This document shows, one piece after another, positions 12,590 to 22,758 of a stretch of 64,000 nucleotides of DNA. The translations under genes were made by a program, and so were the position numbers. How positions within the stretch are numbered: position 1 is the first letter of the stretch; every line of letters starts with the position of its first letter. The stretch covers positions 3,977,612 through 4,041,611 of the forward strand of contig CM035304.1 in NCBI GenBank assembly GCA_002900995.3, in the 5' to 3' direction. Source of the stretch: Ganoderma boninense (lineage: Eukaryota; Basidiomycota; Agaricomycetes; Polyporales; Polyporaceae). The notes under the pieces were generated by a model. The model worked only from the letters and a program-made list of their open reading frames with translations, was not told the origin of the DNA and made no database searches.

Positions 12590-13691
12590 GGCGAGCGTAA
12601 GTGGATGGGTGGGGAGAGGGAAGGAGATGGGAGATTGAGATTGGCGGGTGGGAGAGCCGATAACCTTCTTGGACTGTCGTCGATCAGCTACATCTAATCT
12701 AATCTGCTCAGATGTCGAGAATTCGTGACCGGATCCGCCTGGGTCTTCCTTAGCTGTGTCTGCCATGAGACGGAGCGGCTGGTATGCGCATATACGTCGG
12801 TACGTCGTTCAAATGCTGTGCTTGTGCTCCTTCCAGCTCACCCGAACTTGACGCCGCTGCGAGTTATCGGGGGGACAAGCGAACTCCAGCGCCAGCCCTG
12901 AAGGGTTACAGTCTTCATGGCTGAAAGACTGCATACGTTCACAGACAGAGAAGAGAGGCTTGTATGATGAGTGGGAGCAAAGTAAGTCTCGGGAGCCAGA
13001 AGAAACGAGATGTCTACACTGCAGATCAAGCGCACAGGCCACGTGGCGCCATAGAACGAGTAGCACCGATTGGGAAAGAAGTGGCCGGTCGGGGAAAGCC
13101 TCAGCCGGGGACTCCTCTCTCCGTCTCTCATCCGACACCTCCGCCGCTTCTTCAATCTTACCTAATGGACCTACGCTGGCCTGCACGCTCACAATAGAGG
13201 CAGCGATGCCGGTTCTGTGAGTCCAGGAGCCCCACTTTGAAGTTTTCACGCATTCAAGGACACTGAAGATCTCCGCCACAACAATCATAGGGCCTGGTAC
13301 ACCAATACTCAGAGGCTCGTCAACATGCCTCTACCAAGCTGTTGCATCCGAGCGGCGCGGAGATAACCCCTGCCTCGGTTTCAAGTTGACCTTGCTCAAT
13401 GAACTTCAACTCTTCCGAGTGAGTGCATTGGCGCTCCAATGAAGGACCATGACCCCCCGACGTTAAAGGAACCACAGACTTCCCATGGGACTCGAAGGTG
13501 TAGCATTTGCATTGCCTTATCACTACTATTCAGGCCAAACCTATGCTGAGAGCATTCATATTCTGCGTCTCCACAGGGTTCGGGAAACAACTTCCGCAGG
13601 ACAGTAATTGTAACCTTAACATGTCCCTGCAGTTAAATACCATGTCTGTATACCTTCCACCTCAGTCCTTGTCCGCTTCGACACCGGCAGG
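12590..13691. other. Divergent promoter region, M20 B / P450 B
   Basis: 1.1 kb between the divergent starts of M20 gene B and P450 B. No gene is supported. It must hold the promoters of both, so shared control is possible. Confidence 0.6.
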
Positions 13692-15768
13692 ATGTTCGAT
13701 CTTTTCACCGCTATATTCTTGGTCTTGGGCTCCAGCTTAGCGATCTTCGCCTGTACAGCTCACCGTAAACAGTCCGCCTCTTTGCTACCTCCCGGCCCCA
13801 CAACTCTGCCTCTCCTTGGCAATATTCTCAACTTGCCGAAGTCTCTCGATCCGCAGCTGTTCTTAGAGCTGACCCAAAATTACGGTGAGTGACTCAGTTT
13901 GACTTTGGTGAGATAGCTGCGCATTGGACCCGCACTAAAGTGTACATTTGCAGGGGATATTGTGCATTTGAACCTCCTCGGGAAGCGGATGATTATTCTA
14001 GGCTCACACTCAGTTGCCTCCGAGCTGCTGATCACGCGTTCCGCCAATACCTCAGACAGGGAGTCGCCGGTCATGGCAGAGCTGTGAGTACAGATGGGAG
14101 TTTCACAACATCGATTTCATCATGAACCTCCTCCTCCATCACTACAGGTCCGGACTGTTGTGGAATTTGTTGTTTTATCCATACGGACCGGCATGGCGCC
14201 GAGGACGAAGGGTATTGCATCGGTTTTTCGACTCGTCGGCTGTCTCCAAGTTCAATCAGACGCAGCAAAGGCACATTCGTGCACTGCTCAACCGCCTTCT
14301 GGAAACCCCGGATGCCTTCATCGACCACCTCCACACGTACGTCCTGCAAGTCTCATGATTGAATGTGGCTGACAGCTTCGAATTTGAAACAGGTTGGTAG
14401 GCGCAATCATCGTGGATGTTACATATGGCCTCGACGCCGCGGGCCCAGACCATCAATTCCTCGACAGACTGGTCGAGTTTGCTGCTGCGTCAGAATCGGC
14501 TTTCACCCCTGGAAAATATGTAGTCGAGGCATTACCCTTCCTTCGGAATTTGCCCACTTGGTTCCCTGGGGCGACCTTCCATCGGGATGCCGCAATCTAC
14601 AAGGAGTTCTTCTCCGCGATGAGGAATGAGCCCTTTGACAGAAGGTTGGAGAACATGGTAAGCTGACTTCCTGTTCAGACTGCTCCGGCACACAGTGTTG
14701 ACTGTGTGGGCGTAGCGTCGGGGGGAGGGTAACCCGTGCATAGTGTCCGCCATGGTGAGTGACGAGACTGGATTATCGGGAGCAGACGAGCAACTTGCGC
14801 GAGATTCAGCCGGTCTCGTGTACATGGGTAAGTCGCAGAATGAAGATCATGCAGATATGGCGCTTACTTGAGACTGACACGGTGAATCATAGGCGGTGCC
14901 AACACGGTAAGCCGCACCTCAAAGTCGGAAGCAGCTCGAACTGCAGTGACGCCATGCTCTACATCTACCACAGATAAATGCATCCCTGCAGGTATTTTTC
15001 CTGGCCATGGTCCTCCACCCAGAGGCGCAGGAGAAGGCTCAAGCTGAACTCGACGCGATCGTGGGCCGAGATCGGCTGCCGCGGATTACCGATCGGGACT
15101 CGCTCCTCTACGTTCAAGCATTGATATTAGAGGTGCTGCGATGGAAGCCAGTCACTGGTCTCGGTTTCCCTCACAAGTCTCGAAGCGAGGACGTATTTCG
15201 CGTATACACGATCCCGAAAGGATCGTTGATTTTCGCCAGTTCATGGTGAGTCCATTCCTGAATTCGAGCTGCTGCATGAAATAGACACAACACTGACGTC
15301 CCACTGTAGGGCTATATCTCGCGATCTGCAAATGTACCCGGACCCAGATAACTTCATCCCCGAACGCTTCCTCAGAGACGGCGCATTTAACCCCGATGTT
15401 CTCGACCCCAGACGCTACGTCTTTGGCTATGGACGGAGGTGTGTTCTTTAAGTCACAATGGACCGGCTGATGCAACATTCCCTCCAGGATATGCCCTGGA
15501 CGCCACTTCGTCGAAACATCACTGTTCATGACGATCGCGTCCGTGCTTCATACGTTTACCATCAAACCACGCTGCGACGCCTCGGGATCACCCAAGCTCC
15601 CGGAAGGCAAGATGACGCCTGGATTCCTATCGTGAGTTCTCGCTGAGGAGAACGTTGCTATCTGCTATCAATCACTCATTATTCACGCTATCCAGCTTCC
15701 CTGAAAAGTTTCAGTGCGAGATCAGCCCCCGTTCGGAGAAGGTGGAAGCCATGGTCAAGTGCGAGTAG
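13692..15768 (+). CDS. Cytochrome P450 monooxygenase B
   Basis: Ten exons (13692-13884, 13954-14083, 14148-14336, 14393-14657, 14716-14827, 14893-14906, 14974-15245, 15310-15438, 15488-15631, 15696-15768) encode 506 residues. It has an N-terminal membrane helix, the hinge LLPPGPTTLPLLGN, an ExxR motif (EVLR) in helix K, and the heme loop FGYGRRICPGR with Cys near residue 437. Exons 2, 3, 4 and 6 have exactly the same lengths as in P450 A (130, 189, 265 and 14 bases), so these are close family members. The 14-base exon encodes GGANT: the usual acidic residue of the I-helix motif (Asp/Glu before Thr) is Asn here, which may slow or change oxygen activation. Relative to P450 A it has one extra intron after residue 391. 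Membrane-bound (endoplasmic reticulum) action is expected for the family; the substrate is unknown. Confidence 0.9.
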
Positions 15769-16691
15769 GTTCGGTTCCGATTCGTACGTCACTCTCCTTG
15801 CTCAGCCGTTTATAACATTGAATTCAAATAAATTCTCTACTAATTACGCAGGCCTGGACGCGAGACATGATTCTTTATGCATGAAGCTTCTGGCAAGCTG
15901 CTCTGCAATAGCTTGTAGGTCACGAAGTAGACCTTCGGTACCGCTCAAAAATACCATTATTAGAGAGAATTCCCATCTGCCCAGGGACTCGCTGGAGCTC
16001 CCCTCCCTGAGCCCAGAGCGGGTCGTGATATCGGCCCGGGGAGGAAACGGGTGAATTGGCCTTGGCCTCTATGTCGCTCCGATGTTGTGAAATACCTGGA
16101 ATATTGAGGTGTTTTCGAAGACGATCTGCAGGTACGTCGAGTTCGGTGGGTCCTACGCCAAGGGTTGCGTAGATGGAGAGTGGGATGTCTGGATGCGACT
16201 GTGGGGCTGGCATACCGTTGGCAGCGGAGTCGGGCGGCGCGCTTCGACGGCCTGACATTAAATAACGGAACGAGAAGCAAGTAAGTACGTGCCGGTACAG
16301 GCCAACAATCGTGTCGTAGAAGGCTAGATGCAAATACGAAGGGAATATTAATATTGTTCACCACATTACAGTCAATCAGTACGGCGAATAAGTACTTGCC
16401 GCCGCAAGTGATCCCAGCAATTGAGCGGAGTTGATTGCCGAGTATGACTCCGACGATGCCATTTTATACAACCAAGGCAATGCATATGAATTTTGGGTAA
16501 GCGGAGTTGGGCGGAGTATGAACGAGAACGCCCCCAGAAACTCAAGTACTCAACCGTCGATGAAGCTCTCAGGCTACCACCGTCACCTACGGAAGCCACA
16601 CAGTCCACAAAGCCATCCTCGAACTTGAAGTAAGACAGCTGGCACTGCTGTACATCGTGGATTATTATTCCGCGTCTTGTACTAAAGACCA
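15769..16691. other. Intergenic with one small possible ORF
   Basis: 920 bases between P450 B and the F-box gene. Apart from the minus-strand frame 15920-16258 listed separately, nothing is supported. Confidence 0.5.
15920..16258 (-). CDS. Possible small hypothetical protein
   Basis: A single open frame of 112 codons on the minus strand, starting MSGRRSAPPDSAANG. The first half (to about residue 55, with IYATLGVGPTELDVPADRL) has protein-like composition. The second half looks less convincing, and a GT-like donor near residue 54 could end the true exon there. No known domain is seen. It could be a small secreted or cytosolic orphan protein, a fragment of a larger spliced gene, or chance. Confidence 0.25.
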   Translation of the reverse strand: MSGRRSAPPDSAANGMPAPQSHPDIPLSIYATLGVGPTELDVPADRLRKHLNIPGISQHRSDIEAKANSPVSSPGRYHDPLWAQGGELQRVPGQMGILSNNGIFERYRRSTS

Positions 16692-17534
16692 ATGAATACT
16701 GTCAGACCTGACGATCGGATGGCCGCAGTGCATCCACTCAATCTCGACATCCTCGATAATATCCTTTCCTTTTTGACCAAATATTCCGATTTCCTGTAGA
16801 TCTCACTCACACGTTCCGATCTACGACCTGTCGCCGTCCAGTCCATGCTTAGGAATTGCCTGATCGTTCTCAAGAACAAGCCCGCCATCCTCAAGTTCCA
16901 CGAATTTGTCTTTGTGGATGCTGCTTCCCGTTTGCCTCAGATTGCAGCCCTCAAAGTCGACATCCCCGATAATGCGCCAGACCCAACCACGGTACCTGCT
17001 TTGGATTACCTTTTCGCAATTTTGAGAGGTGCTTCCTCCCTCAGGTCCCTCATATTGTGGTCGACTCTCTCTGACTGGCCACTGGCATACATCGGCGATA
17101 ATCGGATGGCCGCTGTCATTAGCACTCTTTCCTCTCTAGGAGAACTCACAGCCGGTGGTAGAGGACACGCAGTTGACTTCGCTGGCCTGGTCCGCTCCCC
17201 ACTCGTGAAACTCACCATTTCCGATATCGAACTTTGGGTTCCTGAGGAGTTCAGGTGGTCTCCCCGCGCCTTGGAGGTTTCTCTCTCTCATGTGGCAGCA
17301 TCTCTTGAGAGCCTAGAGATTGAGGTATCGCTGGCTGAGTTCAACGGACACCAGCCGTTCTTCCCACACACATCATTTTCCTCCTTATGCTCCCTCTCAT
17401 TGGAGTATCTCGAGGACATTCCCGACCTCAGACATGGCGAGGTCGCGGAAACAATCATGCATAACGAGTATCTGACATTATCCAAGATGGAGGGGGTGAG
17501 GACATCAATGGTTTTTGAACATGTTTCGCACTAA
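16692..17534 (+). pseudogene. F-box/LRR-like gene with in-frame stop
   Basis: The frame starting at 16692 reads an F-box-like N-terminus (HPLNLDILDNILSFLTKY). A TAG at 16797-16799 follows, and the same frame then continues to 17534 with a leucine-patterned body (SLRSLILWSTLSDWPL, SLESLEIEVSLAEF). The stop interrupts the F-box itself, where relatives usually have a residue such as Gln or Ser after the Leu. Either a nonsense mutation has inactivated the gene, or a shorter protein starts at Met 16845 without the F-box. F-box proteins recruit targets to SCF ubiquitin ligases, and this type is greatly expanded in mushrooms. The C-terminus ends soon after the LRR-like part and may be truncated. Confidence 0.6.
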
Positions 17535-17819
17535 TTTTAGAGACCTACCGTATGCCTTCTGGCAGAGAATGATGAAGCAGTGCGAATTTTGACGAGATGA
17601 GTCGGAAGGTCGAATTTGAGGAGTCCTTAGAGACTCTGGTCCCGCACTTGAAAGACACAAGTCAGCTGCCCCGTTTACCTTCAAGTTTGCATATGTGCAA
17701 AAGTAGTACGTGCATGCGAGTACAATATAGTACAAAATCATGACGTGCATACTCCTCGCAGATTCCGTTCCACTGGTTTCCTTCCCCATACCTGAGTAGC
17801 TATCAAATGCCACATGCCA

Positions 17820-19472
17820 TCAAAACATTTCCTCTGCGGAGGAACTACCTTCCAGCTTCGCATCTCTATCACTCCCCGCCCCCAGTTCGCACATGCTGTA
17901 CTTCTCCATCGCTCCAAGCGCCATAGCCGTCGTCAGACCTTTGTTCCCAATTTTAATCCCTGACGACCCATAGATGTACAACCACCCCAATGGCCACGAC
18001 CCATCGTGTTCTTGGAGGGAAAGCAGAGATCGGTAGTCTTGCACGTCACGGATGCGGACCGACGCCGCGGCGAGGACGCGCATTGCCAGCGCCAGCGCGT
18101 CGCCAGGGAGCCCAAATCGCTCTTGAACACGTTCCACGAAGACTGCGCCGAAGCGCCGTTGGACGGCAGAGAAGGGCCCAGAGAGGCGGAGGAGGCGGGA
18201 GAGGAAGAAGAGGAAAATGTCACCCCCGAGGTAGTACATGGTCCCGAGCTCGTATGCGCGATGATAGAGGACATTGTAGATGAACTCGGTCGTCTCGGGG
18301 AGATCGTGTGCACGGTTGTTGGCAGAGAAAAACGCGAGGATGGTTGCGCATATGCATGCGTCTAACTTTTTTGGTCGCGTTAGACTATAGATTTATCTAA
18401 CATTCAAAAGGTAGCTGCACTCACCGAAACGTGGACGATTGTCAGCGAAGTACAACTGCATAATGCCGTCCTGAGCGTTTTTGTAATCGAGCATCTTGTC
18501 CATGATTTCGTTTTTCACCTCTGGGGTGAAGTGGTCTAGTATGGTGCATGCCAGTGAGGTCGTGTCGAGATCGTCCGGAAACTGGGGGGTCGTAAGGACG
18601 CCATCTCCTGGTATTATGTTCAGTTTCATGAAGGAAAAAATGAAAAGTTGTTTTCGGGAAGTCTCACCTGTGAAGAAATTGCTGAGTCGAGCGGGTCGGG
18701 CAACTTCGACGAGCGTGCTGTCTCCGGTAAGCTCCAGGATAAGGAGTTGTGCGTAATTGTCCTGGATGGTCACCCCGGTATCCGTCACGGACCACATCGG
18801 CTTCGGTTGGGCGCTTAGCCACTGCTTTGCCTCTGCTACAGGGTCCCGGAGAAGCTGCCAGAGCGACCGCGACAACTCCTCGAGTCCTTTGAAGACCAAC
18901 CCCTTCATCCCGAACGACATCGCCGTCAACGTGTTCGCCACTTTGTCGTCCACGAATGCCGTCCGTAGTGGATCAATGCCCGTCGAATCGATGACTTGGC
19001 GGTAGAAGCTGATGTTTGGTTTGCGTTCGCCTGCAGAAGCCGAAGTGAAGATGCCATCGAAAAGAGCCCAGTCTTCAGACCCTGCCTTGGTTTTGAGGAT
19101 GGCCCAGTCCGAAGACGTGGCGTTCGACATGGCGAACAGCCGTACGCCAGTGCGAGTCTTGAGATCGCGAAGGAACTCGAACATTCCACGGTCGGCCCGT
19201 AGGGAAGCGCGGCAAGCCCGGATGGTAGTGGAGATGTCGGATACGGGGAGGGAGTACTCGGTAGCGAGGCGTGCATAGCACTCCTGTTCCTCTAATTTCC
19301 CCTTCTCGTGCTCGTACCAAGTGGCAGAGTTCAGCATCCGGCGGAATGTCTCTGGGGGGATGAGAGTGGGGAGTTGAGGGTCTGAGCAAGGCATGGCCCA
19401 CGTGAAGAGCACGTCACCAAGGTCGAAGATAATGTTGTCGCATTGCCTGATGGGGTCTGGGTCAGCATGCAT
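17820..19472 (-). CDS. HAD / class II-type terpene cyclase fusion 1
   Basis: Three exons on the minus strand (18668-19472, 18425-18607, 17820-18361) encode about 509 residues. Residues 1-230 form a HAD-like domain: motif I FDLGDVLFTW, motif II AMSNATSS, the lysine of GERKP and acidic motif FVDDK. The rest is a terpene-cyclase beta-type domain with DDLDTTS near 280-286, the DxDTT-type catalytic motif, followed by LYFADNRPRF. This architecture is that of AstC (astellolide pathway) and AncC (Antrodia), which make drimane-type sesquiterpene diphosphates from farnesyl diphosphate. Drimanyl/albicanyl-type chemistry is therefore inferred. The start at 19472 is tentative: the paralogue has a tiny first exon spliced at the codon equivalent to the CAG|G just before QCDN, so a short upstream exon could exist here too. 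It is a tandem copy of gene 2. Confidence 0.88.
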
Positions 19473-19904
19473 GGCGATATGAGTGAGCTGGAGAAGCGGG
19501 TACACATGCTGTACCACACACACGTATATATGCTTCGGCGAAATCGAACCAGGTTGCCTTGCTACAATGCTTGCCCGTGGTGCCATTGACATGGGTCATC
19601 AAACTCAAACTCAGGAGGCAGCACACATTCCTATTCCTGCCCTTGGCGAACGACGGTTCCATTTCCCTACACCAGGCCCTGGACGCGCCTGTTTGCTACG
19701 CAAACATCCAACCCTATCGTCCAGCTCAAGCAGATATATTCTTATTCCTTTGGTCCTGCGCGTGTGTGAGACTGCATTCAACTTTCTGCGTAGGACGTCA
19801 GGTTCTGTTCAATCAATGAGGTATACGTCGAATCATGCCACTCACCTATGCATCGAAACAAGTTCTCGGTTGTCATGCCATAGTCCCAGGAAGAATACCC
19901 CCAA
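19473..19904. other. Intergenic between the cyclase paralogues
   Basis: 430 bases. It may contain a short first exon of cyclase 1: an ATG followed by an open frame lies near 19598, but no convincing donor is in phase. Otherwise nothing is seen. Confidence 0.4.
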
Positions 19905-21626
19905 TCAGAGGGATCGACGGGAAAGGTAAGTATCATAAAAAAGACCCAGGCATACAGCCGCACATGCCCCGCACCTTACACAGCGCGCCCCATACTTGCG
20001 AATCGCGGCAAGAGCCAAGGCTGTCGTGAGCCCCTTGTTCCCAATCCTGACCCCGCCCGAACCATATTTGCACACCCACCCGACCGGCCACGCCCCTTCC
20101 TCCTCCTGCATCGCCATCAGCCGTTCGCAATCCCTCACCGCCCTTACCCCCGCCGACGCCGCCGCCACAACGCGCATGGCGAGCGCGAGCGCGTCGCCAC
20201 CGGAGTCCGCGCCGCAGCGTTCCTGCACACGCTCGGCGAAGAGTTTCCCGAGACGCTGGCGCGCGGCGGGGGACACTTCGAGGAGGCGTGCGAGGAAGAA
20301 GAGGAAGGCGTCGCCGGCGGGGAAGTAGAGCGTGCCATGTTCGTACGCGCGCGCCAGGAGCACGGCATGGATCCAGTCGAGCGCCTCCGGGAGCTCGTGC
20401 CCACGCCCGTTGAGGCAGAGGAACGTCAGCACGTTTGCGTTGACGACGGGGTCTGGGAGGGGGGAAGGTCGTTATATATTTTCAGTAGGGTGACGTGAAG
20501 GAGGGGATGTACCTATACGAGGGCGGGTGCTATCGAAGTAGGTTGGAATGAGGCCTTCGCGTGTCTTGAGTGACAGTATCTCGTCGATGATGTCATCCTT
20601 GACTTTCTGAGGAAAGGCGCCCAATGCCATGCAAGCCGTTGACGTGGTATTCAAGTCGTCTGGGAAGATGTCGGTGGTAAGGACAGTCCTTCCTATACAT
20701 CAATAAGCACCGGAGCAAGAGTTAACGACTATGAAAATTACCTTACCTCTGAAGAAATTTGCTAGTCTCTTCGGCGCGGCTACGTTGGCCAGGCTCGCAT
20801 CCTTGGTGATGTCCAGGATCAGGAGCTGTCCAAAGTTTTCCTCAAGTGCGGCGCCAGTGTCCGTGACGGACCACATCTCCTTTGCATGGGCGCGCATCCA
20901 CCGCTTGGCGTCAGCGACAGGATCCCTGACGAGCGCAGTGAGCGCACGCGCTGTCTCCCGGGCGGTCGTAAATGCGACCGCCTTCATACCAACAGATGCG
21001 GCAGAGACGACGTTCTCCACCCTGTTGTCTACCAGGACCGTGCGTGCAGGGTTGAGGCCCGCGGTGTCGAGGACGTGTTTGAAGAAGCCAAGGCTGGGCT
21101 TGCGCTCGCCGACAGTCGAAGAGGTATAGATGTGGTCGAACAGCGCCCACACATCAGGCTCCACCTTGCGCCGGAGCATGTCCCACTCTGCGCCCGCTAT
21201 GTTCGCCGCGGCGAAGACGCGGACGCCAGCGTTCTTCTTTAGGGCACGCAAGAGGTCAAAAACCGCGTTGTCGAGGCGGATGGAGCGACGTAAGTTCTTG
21301 AGTGCACGTGCGAAGTCGACTTCGAACACCGAGAACTCGGCCGCGATGAGCTGAACGCACTCCTTCTCGGTGATGGCGCCCCGCTCGTACTCGAACCATA
21401 TAGAAGAGGAGAGGATCCGGCGGAGGAGCTTGGGGCGGACTGGGGTCATCGTGTTCGCGGACCAGGTGAATAGTACACCGCCCAAGTCGACGATGATGTT
21501 GTCGCATTGCCTGTTCGATAGGATTGAGCAAAAGTAACAGGATTTGCCATGAGGGATGGCGCAAACGCAACTTGACTGAACGTTGAACGGAGGAACTCAC
21601 CTGCCATTTGTTTGTGTAACAGCCAT
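19905..21626 (-). CDS. HAD / class II-type terpene cyclase fusion 2
   Basis: Four exons on the minus strand (21601-21626, 20747-21510, 20513-20692, 19905-20452) encode 505 residues. The first exon gives only eight complete codons (MAVTQTNG) and joins in phase to QCDNIIVDLGGVLFTW, the HAD motif I. The HAD lysine (GERKP) is kept, while motif IV reads LVDNR against VDDK in copy 1. The cyclase domain is complete in length, but the catalytic motif reads DDLNTTS (about 275-281): the second Asp, the expected proton donor, is Asn. The enzyme may be inactive as a cyclase, altered, or help copy 1. Downstream features are conserved: TRPRI, a block ending in FLFFLARLLEV, and GNKGLTTALAL near the C-terminus. 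The last 25 residues diverge from copy 1, and the true end may involve another splice. Confidence 0.87.
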
Positions 21627-22758
21627 AAGGACCGGCTGGGGCTTCGAGGACTCCAATTACCGATCTGTAGCCACGAAGCTCGACGGAGGCGAAGAGGGTG
21701 TCTGAGCAGCAAGAGATCGATAGCCTTAGGCTTTCTATACTCCCTGCTAAGGATGCTGTTGAAGCGGAGCCAGCCTCAGGACAGTCATCACCGGGAAGCC
21801 GAGTAAGCAAAGTCCACCCAACCCGCGCGGCGGCGCCCCAGATCGGCGTTCGTTAGCCTTTCACCGGCTGGGAAATCCCACAGGGCATCGCGCTACAATG
21901 CTGCGAGCGGTGTGCGTCCGCTGAGTGCGCCTTAACCGACAGAGAGTTTGAGGGCTGCTGTCATATCATTCGTCGAGATAAGAGAACGTACCACACTGGC
22001 TCTAGACATCCCCACAGCTCTGCACCCATTGAGCCGCTCTGTCGACCAACAACGTACGAGTCCTATGCTTAAAATTTCCGTGCATGAACTAGGTCTTATA
22101 GATGGATCTTGCGCAGACGATCCATTCCCCGGGAAATGCTGCAACGCACATGTTAAACCTGCAGTTACCGGACGTAGATCATACTAGTAAAGGACCCACC
22201 ACGCGTCTTCGTGAGCGTGGAAGTCGAAGCTCAAGCGTTTTTTCCAAGCTGATAATAATAACGCCTACCTCTGGTGACCATTCAGGCAGCAACGACGACG
22301 GACACGAAAGTGCCAGCGAAACGGCTTCGTGAGGGTCTCGGTGCAAGGAGTTAAACGCCAAAGGAGCGCCAAAGGACTTGAGGGAGCGGCGACTTGCCAG
22401 CTCTCAGCGTCCCGGTTCCGCGCACACGCTTCTTATCTTCACGCCAAACCACCACAGAACAGAAATGTGTGTGCATAGACGAGCGTCGAGGGTGACGGCA
22501 AACCACCATCTGTATGATAGTATCGGTATCACAATAAATGCATATATTACTATTACTCAAAGGTATACTCTGCTATGTAGCATTCGATCCTTGCTGACGG
22601 CGCCTTAGCAGCCCTATCCGGAGTGCGCTAAGCAACAGTCCCCAGCGGTAAACGTAATACATATGTACCGTTCAGACGGTGAAAATAAGGGGTGTGGAGC
22701 CATATACACATACACTGAGCTTGAGAGCCCGAGTCTCATCAACGAAGCATACGCCATC
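21627..22758. other. Intergenic
   Basis: 1.1 kb between the start of cyclase 2 and the end of the F-box gene. No gene or repeat is supported. The first part should carry the cyclase 2 promoter. Confidence 0.6.

Noticed and set aside
12590..12766. Upstream in-frame start for M20 gene B
   Set aside because: The extra 59 residues are low complexity and absent from gene A; the downstream Met aligns with the family start.
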